Source of the DNA: Locusta migratoria
Lineage: Eukaryota > Arthropoda > Insecta > Orthoptera > Acrididae
Reading direction: 5' to 3'
Length of the DNA stretch: 64,000 nucleotides
NCBI GenBank assembly: GCA_026315105.1
Contig: CM048744.1
Location: 980,337,721-980,401,720, forward strand
Of this stretch, positions 1 through 11,385 are shown piece after piece (the first letter of the stretch is position 1; each line of letters begins with the position of its first letter). Made by a program: the position numbers and the translations under genes. Below the pieces are notes generated by a model. The model was not told the origin of the DNA, did no database searches, and saw only the letters and a program-made list of their open reading frames with translations.

Positions 1-577
1 GATGATGTTGGTATGTCAATATCATACCCTAGCTAGCAGACAAGTGCGGCGTTTTGCATGGAAATAACGCACACCAGTGTTTCGTTTATGAATGAACGCT
101 TTGTTTCGTGCTGCTCCGAGCGTTAGAGGTCAAATGTGTCCCTTGGAAGTAGTGATTTACGAGCTTTCCGGACCAGAATTTTTCTCTGGCTGTACATTTA
201 GTTTCAGTGATGTGGAAATGTGAACAGTATGAATTTTAAAGATCAGCCGTAACTGTCGGAAACTAACATCTAGGCAGCCAATGAGACAGCCAGGTAAAAA
301 AAATCTTTAATTACCTCATCCCTTCATTTTAACATGGATGTCCTGTTTCCTACTATTTCCTTTCTTTCTCCAAAAGTATGAAACTTGGAAAACTGATAGA
401 CCCATTTGTCGATGCAGGATTAAATTTCAACCGTGTTCAAAAGCGAAATATGACACTGCTGTTTAATTTCACCGGCTGTAAAGCTAAACATTGTTGTTTC
501 TCTGCCGAATTTCAGGAAAATTGTTATTGCTAGTGTAATGTACAAATTTTTGCCAGCATTACGAATTGTTGTTGTTA
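1..577. other. no recognisable feature
   Basis: I see no long ORF, tRNA-like box or terminal repeat here. The sequence is unremarkable AT-rich DNA up to the 3' end of the RTE element that begins at about 578. Confidence 0.5.
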
Positions 578-1180
578 TGGTCTTCAGTCCGGAGACTGGT
601 TTGACGCAGCTCTCCACCCTACTCTATCCTGAGCAAGCCTTTCCATCTCCTGATAAGAACGGCAACCAACATCCATTTGAATCTGCTTACTAATGCGTCT
701 CTTGATCTCCCTCTGCGATTTTTACCCCACACACTTCCCTCCAATGGTAAATTTACGATTCCTCGATGTCTAAGAATGTGTCCTACCACGCTATCCCTCC
801 TTTTAGTCAAGGTATGCCAAAAATTGCTTTTCTCAACAATTCTGTTCAGTACCTCTTCATTAGTTATGCGGTCTACCCACCTAATCTTCAGCATTCTTCT
901 GTAACACCACATTTCAAAAGCCTCTATTCTCTTCCTTTCAGCACCGTACTTGACTCGTACAAGCCAACACTCCACACAAATGCCTTTAGAAAATAGTTTC
1001 TTACACTTAAATTAATATGCGATGTTAACAAATCATATGTTATTTTACTGCCCAAGTAACGAAACTCATCTACCTCCTTTATTGTTTCGTTACCTAATCT
1101 AATTCCTTCAGCATCGCCTGATTTTCTAAGACCGCATTCCATTATCTTTGTTTTGCTCTTGTTAATGTTCATTTTATACC
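578..1180 (-). mobile_element. RTE-type LINE, 5'-truncated 3' part
   Basis: Read on the minus strand this is the C-terminal quarter of an RTE reverse transcriptase ORF, the short 3' UTR and an (AAC)n-type tail seen on the plus strand as GTTGTTGTT at 568. It is closely similar to the last part of the intact element at 60.6-63.9 kb and shares its MECGLRKSGDAEG wording, so both belong to one subfamily. Stops and frameshifts break the frame into pieces at 619-975 and 924-1172. A stretch after the LLTS segment is also missing (about 1010-1025 against the intact copy). It is a dead fragment. Confidence 0.85.
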
Positions 1181-1740
1181 CTGTCTTCGAACCATTCTGA
1201 TCGTCCGTTGCTTATCTGGACACAGCTATAACACTTTTGGTATAGCATTTTGACTTTTTCAATCACATACTTTGGCACGTTTAGGTTATCCAAACATTCC
1301 CATATCTTGCTTCGAGAAACACTGTCGTATGCTTTTTCGATATCTACAAATATGAGATTTCTTGCATATTCCCAGTACTTTTCTGTTAGCATTCTTATTG
1401 CAAAAATAAGATCCATAGTACCTCGGTCTTTCTTGAATCCATGTTGTTCTTCCTCAGGCAAGGTTTCGACTACCTTTCTACGATCTTTTCTAACAGCTTC
1501 AGCGCGTGGACAGCAGCGTGATCCTCTGTAGTTTCCACATTTTCGCCGATTGCCCTTTCTAAACAGAGGGATGATGACTCCTTTAGTCCAATCTTCTGGG
1601 ATTTTGTTTTCTTCCCAAATCGCTGCTAATACTCTGTGCACTTCCTGCTGCCTTTATTATGTCTGAGCAGAGCTCATCAAAGCCTATTACCTTTCCATTC
1701 CGCATGTTCTTTAATGCTGTTTCTACCTAACGCTGGGTTA
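1181..1740 (-). mobile_element. reverse-transcriptase fragment of a second RTE family
   Basis: The minus-strand frame 1174-1641 encodes the N-terminal half of an RT domain. The wording is IPEDWTKGVIIPLFRKGN, then a garbled NYRG block, then FVDIEKAYDSVSR, which is motif A with its first catalytic Asp. It continues to a region equivalent to SEWFEDRV just before motif B. The residues differ clearly from the RT of the 60.6-kb element, so this is another RTE family. It abuts the 578-1180 fragment in the same orientation, with the RT catalytic centre missing between them. Remnants of the upstream RT linker continue to about 1740. Confidence 0.75.
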
Positions 1741-1949
1741 ATAGGTGTCCATTGGTTTGGACTGTATGAAGACGTAGTTACCTTCCCTAAGCTATAATGC
1801 AGTACATGGTGGAGACTTCAAACATCGTTTGTCTAATCATCATGAAAATTGGCAGAAGGATGTGTTTCTCCATTGGGGCAGGAAGAAGTTGGAAGGGGGG
1901 GGGGGAAGAGGAGTAGGAGGCGGCCATGGGTATAGAGGGAGGGGGGGGG

Positions 1950-2873
1950 GGGGCTAAAACAGAGGTGATGTCGGGCGTTCCACAGGGTAGAGTTATTGGT
2001 CCTCTGCTGTTCCTTATTTACGTAAACGACCTGGCGGAAAATCTAAGTAGCTCTCTTAGGTTGTTTGCAGAAGACGCCGGCATTTACCGTCAAGTCAAAT
2101 CATCTGAAGATGAAAATCAACTGCATAACGATGTAAATAAGATATCACTATGGTGTAAAAATTGGCAATTGGCTCTAAATAATGAGAAGTGTGAAGTCGT
2201 CCACATGAGTACGAAAAGAAATCCGTTAAACTTTGTTTACAAGATAAACCAATCAAAACTGAAGGCCGTAAACTCCACAAAATACCTAGGAATTACTTTT
2301 ACTTCAGACTTAAATTGGAAAGAACACGTAGATAATGACGTGAGAAAGGCGAATCAGAGACTGCGTTTTATTGGCAGAACCCTCAAAAGATGCAACAAAA
2401 CTACAAAAGAAACTGCATACACTACGCTTCTCCGTCCATTTTTGGAGTATTGCTGCCCAGTGTGGGATCCTTATCAGGTGGGTTTGACGGAGGACATCGA
2501 AAGAGTCCAAAGAAGGGCAGCTCGTTTCGTATTGTCACGATACAGGGGAGACAGCGTCACGGAAATGATACAGGATATGGAATTGGGAATCATTACAACA
2601 ACGGACCTTATCGCTGCGGCGTGGGCTACTTGCGAAACTGCAATCGCCAACATTGTCCTCCGAATGCGAAAAAATATTGTTGACTCCCGCTTACATAGGC
2701 AGAAATGATCGTCAGAATAAAATACGAGAAATCAGAGCTCTGAGAGATTCAGGCGTTCTTTCTTCCCGCGCGCTATTCGAGAATGCAATGGGAGATGAAT
2801 AATGCAACGGTGGTTAGATGAACCCTCTGCCAGGCACTTAAATGTGATTTGCAGAGTATGCTATGTACATGTA
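1950..2873 (+). mobile_element. CR1/jockey-like LINE family A, copy 1 (5'-truncated)
   Basis: The ORF at 1926-2708 covers the RT core from GVPQGRVIGPLLF (motif B) through the palm and thumb (TKYLGITFTSDLNWKEH) to the conserved VQRRAARFVLSRYRGDSV block. The last 30 or so residues are frameshifted at about 2578. The catalytic motif reads FAED where sister copies have FADD, so one metal-binding Asp is changed to Glu. Everything 5' of motif B is absent. The 3' end carries the family signature CTCTGCCAGGCACTTAAATG and a degenerate tail. A poly-G tract directly precedes the truncation point. I place it in the CR1/L2/jockey-like group by motif order; the exact clade is not settled. Confidence 0.85.
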
Positions 2874-3246
2874 TGCAGAAGGAAGAAGGAGGGGGTGAAA
2901 GAGAGAGGGGGGGTGGTGATCAGAGAGAAAAGGGAAGAAGGCGGGTGAAGATTAGAACAGATTAATACAGAGGCAGCGTCATGATTTTGGGTAGTGAATT
3001 GGCGAAGGCCGTCGCGCCAGAGGTGGAATTTAATTTCCTGCCGCTAGGAAAGTGTTGGCCCCCGGCCTCCAGTGGAGTGCGTGTTGGAGCATGCGAGCCG
3101 CTCAGTCCTGGCGCTTGCCGCCGTTGCTCAGGGAGGCCAACTTGGCGTATTCAATTAGCCGGCTAAGTGATTGCTTATTAGGGCGCCTGCCACAGGCGGC
3201 GGTAACGGCGGCAGCGCGAGGAGGCGGAGGAACCGCCCACGTGGGG
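2874..3246. other. purine-rich then GC-rich spacer
   Basis: This begins with a GA-rich tract (2876-2960) and then holds GC-rich sequence with short internal inverted repeats. I see no supported gene. The small ORFs at 2981-3285 follow the high GC content and resemble nothing I know. Confidence 0.4.
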
Positions 3247-4160
3247 TACACGGTTTCCTATCAGAAAGGACACAGTTCGTTGTAATTAACGGTACGTCAT
3301 CGAGTAAAACAAAAGTGATGTCTGGTGTTCCACAGGGAAGCGTTATAGGTCCCCTACTCTTCTTTGTGTTTATAAACGATTTAGGCGACAATCTGAATAG
3401 CTCCCTTAGACTGATAGCGGATGATGCTGTAGTCTATCGGTTACTGAAGTCAACAGAGGATCAAAAGCAACTGCAAAGCGATTTAGACAAGATTTCTGCA
3501 TGGTGCGAAAATTGGCAGTTGTCACTAAATAAAGAAAAGTGTGAAGTAATACACATGACCACTAAAAGAAATCCGCTGAACTTCAATTACGCGATAAATC
3601 AGTCAAACCTTAAGCTCGTAAATTCTACCAAATACCTGGCAGTTACAATTACGAACAACTTAGACTGGAGAGAACACACAGAAAATATTGTGGGGAAGGC
3701 GAATCAAAAGTTACGTTTCATTGGCAGAACGCTTCGAAGATGCACCAGCTGTACCAAAGAGACTGCCTACATCACACTTGTGCGGCCTCTCCTGGAGTAC
3801 TGTTGATCACCTTACGGGAGGGGGGGGGGGGGACGTCACAGAAATGTTGCACGAATTGGGGTGGAAATCATTAAAAGAAAGACGTTATTCATTGCGGCGT
3901 GATCTGTTTGCGAAGTTTCAATCACCGATTTTTACTTCTGAATGTGAAAATATTTTGCTAGCACCCACCTACTTAGGGAGACATGACCATCCCAAGGAAA
4001 TAAGAGAAATCAGTTCGAAAACGGTACGATTTAGGTGTTCTTTATTCCCGTGCGCTATTATAGAAAGGAACGGTAGAGAAAAGTTATGAAAGTGGTTAAT
4101 CAACCCTCTGCCAGGCACTTACATGTGATTTGCTGAGTATCGATGTAGATGTAGACTCTG
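3247..4160 (+). mobile_element. CR1/jockey-like LINE family A, copy 2 (internal deletion)
   Basis: RT coding begins at about 3255 (FLSERTQFVVING) and runs through GVPQGSVIGPLLF and an intact-looking ADDAVVYR catalytic box to RPLLEYC at 3803. A stop and a poly-G tract follow (3817-3831). The segment encoding VWDPYQ and the RRAARFV block is missing; coding resumes at DVTEMLHELGWKSL and ends at about 4089. The 3' UTR has the family signature at 4103 and a GATGTAGATGTAG tail ending at about 4153. The deletion makes the protein non-functional. Confidence 0.82.
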
Positions 4161-6068
4161 CAACATCTTATTTGTTCACATGAGATACAGGAAATCATTT
4201 AAAACAACACGTACGCACTGAACGAAGGTAGCGTCTAAAGTTCCAAGTAGCTTGTTAAATTTTCTATGTAAGATCTCGGGCAGTAGAGATCTGTAAATGC
4301 AAGTTAAAACGCTCACTGTTGCTCTAAATTGCTTTACGAGTGGCCACAGTACTTGCGCAACGGAAATTTATCTAACTGCTCACTCCTTAAGAGAGGAGCC
4401 AACGTTTCAACAAACACAAATAATATATAGAAAAAGGAATAGATAATTAAACATGGGACGAGGAGCATGAAATTATAAAGCAGATGTTTGATACTTCAAA
4501 TCATTATCTATTCAATAAAATAAACAAGTAAAATGTGGGGAGACCAAATAATCACAATACAACACACACCATGTACAAAAGTGAAGTAAATCATGAAGTT
4601 ATTGCCTGTAATAAAACTATTTCTGCCTTTTATGAATCTGGAGATAACGTGGGAGGAAATTTGTAAATACACAGTGGATAAAGGAAAGCGCATTCATTCA
4701 CTCACAGACAAGCGCGTAATGCTTGCGACACATTACTCACACGGCAACACTTTAAAGCAGCGACAAAACGAAGCGTCGACGGCGTTTTGACGAGATGACG
4801 TGTGTCTTCAAGCACAATTAAAATCATACTATGCACCAAACGAACTTTTGTGTGGGGAGGCGTACCATCCTTAAGTACCACATGGTGTGCGACCACGGTG
4901 AATTACATAGAATTTACAAGAAGAAATTAAATTGGAACAAGGAAGTAAAGCACATGCAAAAATTTCATATAGAAGAAAGCTAGCATCAGTAAAAGCATGG
5001 CTGACGGCCGAAGTGAAGATCGTAACGACAGCACGTCCTCCAATCAGTCATAGCAAGACAGAAAAGGTGGAATCAATCCAGGAAATATGAGAAAGAACTC
5101 AGCATACTGGCGGATACAGACACGACACGAAAACCTTAGTTGAAATACACAAGGAAATTCATACATACTAGATTTACACAAAGGCTGAAGGCCACACACG
5201 TGTGTTCTAACTTGATAAAACCCGACACAAATCACCAGAATGTAAATGGAAATACTAAAGTTACACTGAATTACTCGAGTTCTGTAAATTAAGAAACACT
5301 TCGCCTTGCATAGCGAAAGAATTACTCAAGAAAGGTATCACTGATAAACCAAGACTGCCTGATCAGGAACATAGTAAAGTTCTATCAGCATGCCATCCCC
5401 TCAGCATGATTAGACGATATACTCACTTCGGCGGTCGCAGCAAGAGTGGAGCCTCAGGCCACGCGAAAAGCCTTCCCCTCTACGCACCGGATGTAGGGCG
5501 CGCTAAAGCGATGCAGAGTGCGTTCAGAGCATAGTGTCTACCAACCCTCGCTACCTAAAGAAGATAATACCCTCTATTAGAGCTCAATAGAGGTCTCTCT
5601 TGCCCATGATTATGTTGGTACTGCATTAAGAGCAGGCCACCTCGCCATCTTGCCACTTGTCTCTGGCCACCAACCAGACGGCAGTGCAGACGACATACGA
5701 AGCCGTGCGTTCTTAACTGAAGTAAACGAGGCCTAAAAGCGCGAGGCGGCGACTGTAAGCCATTGCGCCGCAGTCAGTCAATATTGAGAGCAACCTTCCA
5801 CATTCATACGAACACACAAGTTCAATCACACGGGTGGAAACATATATAAACATGGGGGATTGATCATTAATAAAATAATTAACATACAAATAGACAATAT
5901 TAATGGCGGAGAAACGTTTAAGAGTAATGAATAACTCAAAATGGAACATGACCACATATTCAGTGGACGTGTTTCCAAGTCCTACATGTCTCTTCATTCT
6001 GAAACGTTTATGGAGGTGGTGTTGAATGATTGCCCCAGGGGAATGTGACAGGACCACCATTATTTTCT
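4161..6068. other. long stretch without recognisable gene
   Basis: I find no transposon protein, SINE box or long ORF in these 1.9 kb. A small perfect inverted repeat of 8 bp (CCTCTATT / AATAGAGG) lies at about 5571-5593. The 126-codon minus-strand ORF at 5713-6093 runs into the SINE at 6069 and has no family resemblance I can name. Confidence 0.4.
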
Positions 6069-6266
6069 GCCGCGGCGGATTAGCCGTGCGCACTGGGGCG
6101 CCGTGCTTCGGTGCGCACTACAGTAAGCCGTCGGGGGTTCGAATCCCCCCTCGGGTATGGGTATTGTCCTTAGGTTAGTTTACCTTAGTTTAAGTAGTTT
6201 GTAAGCTACTGACTAATAACCACGCAGTTGAGTCCGATAGTTTTACAAAAATTTGAACATTTTTTA
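6069..6266 (+). repeat. tRNA-derived SINE, family 1 (diverged)
   Basis: The head carries tRNA-like polymerase III boxes: an A-box-like GGATTAGCCGTGCGCACTGG and a B box GGGTTCGAATCCC at about 6136. The family body follows (CTTAGGTTAG, TAAGTAGTTTGTAAG, a decayed GACTGATGACC block) and the ATTTGAACATTTTTT tail. Divergence from the younger copies is high. Confidence 0.85.
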
Positions 6267-6282
6267 TTATTTTCTACGTATA

Positions 6283-6997
6283 CAGGGTGTTACAAAAAGG
6301 TATGACCAAACATTCCTAGAACATTCCTCACACACAAAGAAAGAAAATATGTTATGTGGACATGTGTCCGGAAACTCTTAATTTCCACGTTAGAGCTCAT
6401 TTTATTACTTTTCTTCAAATCACATTAATCATGGAATGGAAACACACAACAACAGAACGTACCAGCGTGACTTCAAAACTTTGGATACATGCATCCACCC
6501 TCCGTCGCATGGAATCCCTGATGCGCTGATGCAGCACTAAGAGAATGGCGTATTGTATCACCACCGGAGTTGCGTGACAAGAGCTTTCGAATGCCCTCAT
6601 AAATGAAAGGCAAGAGGGTTGAGGTCAGGAGAGCGTGGAGGCCATGGAATTGGTCCGCCTCTACCAATCCATCGGCCACCGAATCTGTTGTTGAGAAGCG
6701 TTCGAACACGTCGACTAAAATGTGCAGGAGCTCCATCGTGCATGAACCACATGTTGTGTAGTACTTCTAAAGGCACATGTTCTAGCAGCACAGGTAGAGT
6801 ATCCAGTATGAAATCATGATAACGTGCTCCGATGAGCGTAGGTGGAAGAACATGAGGCCCAACCAAGACATACTAAAATGAGCTGTCTAACTTGGAAATT
6901 AAGCGTTTCCGGACACATGCCCACATAACGTATTTTCTTTCTTTGTGTGTAAGGAATGTTTCCTGAAAGTTTGGTCATACCTTTTTATAACACCCTG
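6283..6997 (-). mobile_element. mariner-like DNA transposon, internally deleted
   Basis: Both ends start CAGGGTGTTA and are inverted repeats; the outer 29 bp match at 28 positions and similarity continues for roughly 110 bp. TA dinucleotides flank both ends (6281-6282 and 6998-6999), as expected for Tc1/mariner target duplication. Inside, minus-strand frames encode transposase remnants: FMHDGAPAHFSRRV, which holds a catalytic Asp, and WPPRSPDLNPLAFHL. In the latter the final catalytic Asp, normally in NPLDFFLW, is read as Ala. The N-terminal half of the transposase is absent, so this is a 715-bp non-autonomous derivative. It sits immediately 5' of a LINE B fragment. Confidence 0.88.
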
Positions 6998-6998
6998 T

Positions 6999-7316
6999 AT
7001 AAATTTGACAGACACAGTTGTAATTTGCGGCTGTTTGCTGACGATGCTGTGGTGTATGGGAGGGTGTCGTCTGTATCTGACTGTAATAGCATGCAGTATG
7101 ACTTAGACAAAATTTCTAGTTGGTTTGACGAATGGCAGCGTGTTCTAAATGTAGAAAAATGTAAGGTAATGCACATGAGTAGGAAGAACAATCCCATAAT
7201 GTACGAATGCAGCATTAGCAGTGGGCTTTTTGGTGCAGTCACATCGTTAAAATATCTAGGCGTAACATTGCATTGCGATATGCGTCCATTCATGGTAATG
7301 CTTTGCTCTGTCGTTT
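6999..7316 (+). mobile_element. LINE family B fragment
   Basis: The ORF at 6956-7318 reads CNLRLFADDAVVYGRVSSV and then SWFDEWQRVLNVEKCKVMHM and SLKYLGVTLHCDM, the RT motif C/D region of LINE family B. The catalytic FADD is intact. Both ends are cut: the 5' side begins at the mariner terminus and the 3' side stops before the thumb region. Confidence 0.85.
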
Positions 7317-7631
7317 GAAGTATAACATCGTTGATTGCGATACCAGAGAGCACTTAGTTAAGCCTCTCCATAGCCGACAGTCTCTGGCAGGCTTCAGCTA
7401 CCTTTGGCGGCCTGCATGGCAGGTTCCCATGCCAACATAAGCTCGCGGGCCACCTTCTCTCCTGGAGTAACGCGCAGATGTAAATCGCATCTTTTTCCTG
7501 ACACTCTACGCTAACAAATTTTTCGTCATAATATTTGATTTTGAGAGAAAATCGATTTTATATTCATCCCACTTCGTATTTTTTTCATTTATTTACGCAT
7601 TTTGACATTGTCTTTCCTTAAAATACCTTGC

Positions 7632-7632
<1 letters not shown>
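7317..7632. other. no recognisable feature
   Basis: Ordinary AT-rich sequence with no supported ORF between the LINE B fragment and the TC repeat. Confidence 0.4.
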
Positions 7633-7724
<92 letters not shown>

Positions 7725-7738
7725 TTGTTGTTGTTGTT
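7633..7738. repeat. compound microsatellite (TC)n(TG)n(TTG)n
   Basis: A pure TC run of about 75 bp passes into a TG run and a short TTG run. It abuts the 3' end of the LINE read on the minus strand at 7739-8440, so the TTG part may be that element's tail. Confidence 0.9.
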
Positions 7739-8440
7739 TTTGAGGGGACTAAACAGCTAGGTCATCAGTCCCCTGTTCCTAGCTAAGAGTCCTCTGTCAA
7801 GAGTATAAAAGGTAAAACACAGGTCCGAAGATGAAAAGTCACAAATGGGGTAAGCTGACATTGGAGAAGTCGCTGACAACACAGAAGGAAGAGGCACAAT
7901 AGGGAAAACGAAGTCGAGATCTCAGCTAAATCTGGACAGCAGAAAAACACGGCTGGCTGATCACAGAGAAAAAACAGGATGAGCCAGCCATACTTCACAC
8001 ACTAAAAACCCCTCGGTAAATTACAGAAGGGTCTTAAAAGGGTTGAAAATCGCTGGGTAGGTGGGCACCTGAAGTATCAGGCTATAGCACCCACCACTAG
8101 ATGGAGTTGTAAAAACCAGCTGCGCGAATAAAACTTAAAACAGAATGAGCCATGGAGGCATCGTCGCCTAAAACTAAAGGTAGCGCGTCTGGTAGGTTAA
8201 AAGACTGGCGCAATGTAGCTAAAACTGGGCAGTGCATCAGAAGATGGACGACTGTCAGCGCTGCTCCACACCTCACGGTGGAGGAGATGGCCGTGGGTCA
8301 GCCAGGTATGCCCAATACGGAGGCGGCAGAGGACAACTGACTCTCGACGTATGGGCCGCAGTGAGACTTCCACAGAGTTGTGGATGGCTTCACTGCTCGG
8401 AGCTTGTTTGTTGCACTCACGGTAGACCATTCGGCACCCC
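7739..8440 (-). mobile_element. RNase H-type LINE, 3' end and 3' UTR
   Basis: Minus-strand translation of 8197-8440 contains RRESVVLCRLRIGHTWLTHG, the conserved block after the RNase H domain in I/R1-type LINEs, just before their cysteine-rich C terminus. The frame decays after HLLHREV. The downstream sequence to about 7739 would be its 3' UTR. It ends with GGGGACTAAACAGCTAGGTC, a motif seen again at 36.0 kb. No RT is present. The family is inferred from this one strong block. Confidence 0.6.
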
Positions 8441-8770
8441 AAGCACCACGCACCTTCTTGTGCAATGATAATCTGAGGTCTGATTCCGTGACGCCAATGG
8501 TGAATGGTGGCGCCGATTGAAACCAGTGGCTTGCAGGTTGCTAGGTGTGCATTCTTTGTCCACTCTAGGACTGAGTTCTGGCGAACAAGCAGGCCACGGT
8601 GTGCGACGTGTGTTCTTGAGCTGGTCGCGCACATTGTGCTGTGCGCCCTCACGCATAAACATCTGCAGCAAGGTAGGCAGTATATTGAGGGATTCCAGAT
8701 AACCTTCCTGGTAGTACGTACAACTCTGACAGTCCATCGCCAATTCTGCTAATATCCGCAACCAAGTGTG
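8441..8770 (-). mobile_element. possible transposase C-terminal fragment
   Basis: Minus-strand frame 8417-8761 contains MFMREGAQHNVRDQL and PWPACSPELSPR, which resemble the second and third catalytic blocks of Tc1/mariner transposases (usually DNAxxH and WPAxSPDLxP). The catalytic residues are altered. I cannot find ends or a flanking TA pair. It is called only from these two motifs. Confidence 0.35.
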
Positions 8771-8849
8771 TCACGCAGCCCTTCCTATAAACACATCTCA
8801 GAAACTATGCGTTTTCTGATCCGTGTATACGGGACTTGGTTTCTTGTTT

Positions 8850-9640
8850 CGGTGAGTACTATAACTTCCATAATAAAATGTTTAAAAACAAAGCACTCTA
8901 GTGGTTACGGTGAAATATCAACAAAGTTAATTAAAGCGTGTTCTTGTGAACTTAGCACAATTTTATTTGTGTAACCAGTCTATTATAACGGCAACATTTC
9001 CTGATTGGCTAAAATATGCGGATATTGAACCTCTATTCAACAAGGGGGATAAACATATACCATCAAACTACAGACCGATTTCACTTTTGCCAGCATTCTC
9101 AAAAATTCTAGAAAAGGTAATGTACAAGCAGCTTCTCAATCAACTTACCATGAATGACATATTTTCCAAAACACAATTTGGTATTCTGAAAGGTTCCTAT
9201 ATCGAGAAGGCTATTTACACTTACAGTGAGAATGTACTTAATTCATTAGATAATAAATTGCAAGCAGCAGGTATTTTCTGTGATTTATCAAAGGCATTTG
9301 ATTGTGTGAACCATAGCATCTTTTAAGTAAATTAGAATTCTAAGGCGTCACGGGAAATGCTGCAAAATGGTTCAAGTCGTACCTCACTAACAGGAAACAA
9401 AGGGTGTCAGTGCAAGTGACTAGTGAATTAAGCCAATAGTCATCATCGGATTGGGAAAGAAATTACATGTTGTGTCCCACAAGGATCGATCTTAGAACCA
9501 TTGCTTTTTCTTGTGTACATTAATGACCTTTCATCAGTTACACTACCAGAAACAGAGTTCGTTTTGTTTGCGGATGATAAAAGTATTTCAAGTACGTCAA
9601 GCATAGTCTGCTAATAATATTTTCATGAACATTAATAAAT
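8850..9640 (+). mobile_element. jockey-like LINE family C, RT part (5'-truncated)
   Basis: Frames 8768-8974 and 8946-9326 encode the finger and palm start of an RT: SSGYGEISTKLIKAC, then NYRPISLLPAFSKILEK and FCDLSKAFDCVNH, which is motif A. A stop at 9326 and frameshifts follow. The rest of the palm is still readable to 9600: CVPQGSILEPLLFLVYINDL is motif B and FVLFADDKSIS is motif C with both Asp residues. The copy breaks at about 9640, where a Penelope-like element begins, and its 3' part continues at 11386. Confidence 0.82.
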
Positions 9641-9699
9641 TTATAAATAATAAATAAATGAATTGCAGCAACCAGTTGCTTGTCGTTATTTATTATGAA

Positions 9700-9746
9700 C
9701 TTCAACGACCGGTTTCGGGCGCTTGAGTGCCCTTCTTCTGGTCTCT
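9700..9746 (-). ncRNA. hammerhead-like ribozyme motif (PLE terminus)
   Basis: On the minus strand the order is CAGAAGA, stem II (GGGC with loop to GCCC), GAAA, then ACCGGU followed by C and a 3-bp helix I (GAC with GUU). This is the hammerhead core order except that position 4 is A instead of U. PLE terminal repeats are known to carry hammerhead ribozymes, so a decayed copy is plausible; activity is not shown. Confidence 0.5.
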
Positions 9747-10529
9747 ATACAGATAAACAGGTACATTTGTATACAATTAGGCTATAGAACGAATAAAAGT
9801 CGATTACAGAAATATGCAGCATTTTGGAACCAAATAGAATGTAATAAAGAGAAGTTCATATAATGGGATGACATTAACACTTACATTTTTGTACTGTTGC
9901 TTAATAGATAAACATGCTACTAGTGGAATCAACGCTAAGTGCAAAGATTATGGAATGAACAACAGTCAACTGGTAACAAAGTATCTATGGATGAGGCTTA
10001 TAGTAAAGGAGTAACGATAAAAAAGGAAAAGAAGGCTATGGGGAAACAGTAATACTCAAAGTAGTTGAAGAAAAGCAGAAAGAGAGGACTAGGTGACTGA
10101 TAAATCAGTCGCTTAGCAGATTAAATTTCAGTAGTCTAGAAGTACAATGATAAGTGGCGCCATAGGCGGAATATTTCATAACTACCAGCTGACACAGTAG
10201 TAGGATGCTTAGAATGTCACTGTCAGGGCATCTGTCAATATAAAGAATTTGTCATTGTATCTATGGCTACAAAATTTAATGGGGATAGATTGATGAAGTG
10301 ATTATCATACAACGACTAAGTTAAGGATGTGGGTTATAAGTTTTAAGATGCGTGAACTAATGTGCAGTGAAGGAATGGAGTTTAATTTGTGACTTTTATA
10401 TAAAGTAGAGCAATTGAAGGGTTGGGCAAAGGTGAATAAGTTCAAACAATAATATCTGCACTTAGTGTTTTACAGAGACAATTACAATTAAGAAGCAACT
10501 ATTATACTGTATGAACACATAGTACATTT

Positions 10530-11381
10530 TCAATGATCATCCAAGAGTGTGGCTAAACAATCAAGGAAAACCTTGTTTCTTAACACAGTTTGTTCATTTA
10601 ATAGATTACAGTCTTGTGATTTAGAATGCTTATATATTTCTAGCTCTTCAAGAAAGTTCATTTTAGCTCCTTTATTTACAAAGTGTAAGATGTCTAACTT
10701 ATCAATACTTGGAGCTGTATGTTTTTCATCTATTAGGTGTTGGGCAAAAGTGGACCTATAGGGATTTTCTCCTTTTTTGTTAGGGAGGTGTTCCCTAAAT
10801 CTAGTTTTAAATGCTCTGCCAGTCTGGCCAATATAACTTGCTGGACAGTTTTCACAATTTATTTGGTAGACCCCAGATTTAAGTAGTGCATTACTGCTAC
10901 CTGTTTGTTGCTCATTGTGTAGGAGTAGTTGGCTAATTTTACTCTTAGTACAGAAAGCTGCTGTGATGCCATATTTCTTAAGCAAATTTGCAAGTTGGTA
11001 AGAGATGTTGCCAAAGAAAGGCATCTTAATGTAACTGGATTTCTCTACATTGCATAGTGAAGTCACAGGTTTTGACTTGTCAGTTCTCTGTTTAAATAGT
11101 CTCTTTATTAAACAAGGGTCATAGCCATTGGTATTTGCCACATACTCTAAGATTTGCAATTCTCTCTGAACTGCTTGATCAGACAGTGGAGTTTGAACAA
11201 TTCTGTTAATCATAGATGTGAAGTAACTATGTTTCTGGCTAACTGGGTGACAAGAGGAACAGTGAACAATACTATCGGTGGTAGTAGGTTTCCTAAATAT
11301 ATCAAAGGACACTTCATTGTCTACGATTTTGATAGACAAATCTAGGTAATTAATGTTAATAAATTTAGTTGGGAGGAGCAC
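10530..11381 (-). CDS. PLE protein C-terminal half with GIY-YIG endonuclease domain
   Basis: The 283-codon frame is open from the truncated edge to a stop at 10530. The first part (LDLSIKIVDNEVSFDIFRKP) matches the region after the RT palm in Penelope proteins. A basic linker follows, then a GIY-YIG nuclease core: GVYQINCENCPASYIGQTGR with the downstream catalytic Arg (FKTRFREH) at about residues 168-200, and a Glu in the FLEELEIY helix near residue 245. This domain nicks DNA to prime reverse transcription. No frameshift or stop lies in this half. The missing N-terminal RT part makes the copy non-autonomous, and the ATG at 11381 is probably internal rather than a true start. Confidence 0.82.
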   Translation of the reverse strand: MLLPTKFININYLDLSIKIVDNEVSFDIFRKPTTTDSIVHCSSCHPVSQKHSYFTSMINRIVQTPLSDQAVQRELQILEYVANTNGYDPCLIKRLFKQRTDKSKPVTSLCNVEKSSYIKMPFFGNISYQLANLLKKYGITAAFCTKSKISQLLLHNEQQTGSSNALLKSGVYQINCENCPASYIGQTGRAFKTRFREHLPNKKGENPYRSTFAQHLIDEKHTAPSIDKLDILHFVNKGAKMNFLEELEIYKHSKSQDCNLLNEQTVLRNKVFLDCLATLLDDH

Positions 11382-11385
11382 ACCA

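Larger units (their letters stand above)
9641..11385 (-). mobile_element. Penelope-like element (PLE), 5'-truncated
   Basis: This minus-strand retroelement is nested in LINE C. It has a C-terminal ORF (10530-11381), a 3' UTR of about 800 bp and a terminal region with a hammerhead-like fold at 9700-9746. Its 3' UTR and terminus are repeated at 53.8-54.5 kb on the plus strand, which confirms a mobile unit. The RT fingers and palm are missing. I could not identify a target duplication. Confidence 0.85.

Noticed and set aside
5713..6093. 126-codon minus-strand ORF
   Set aside because: It starts inside a SINE and has no family resemblance.
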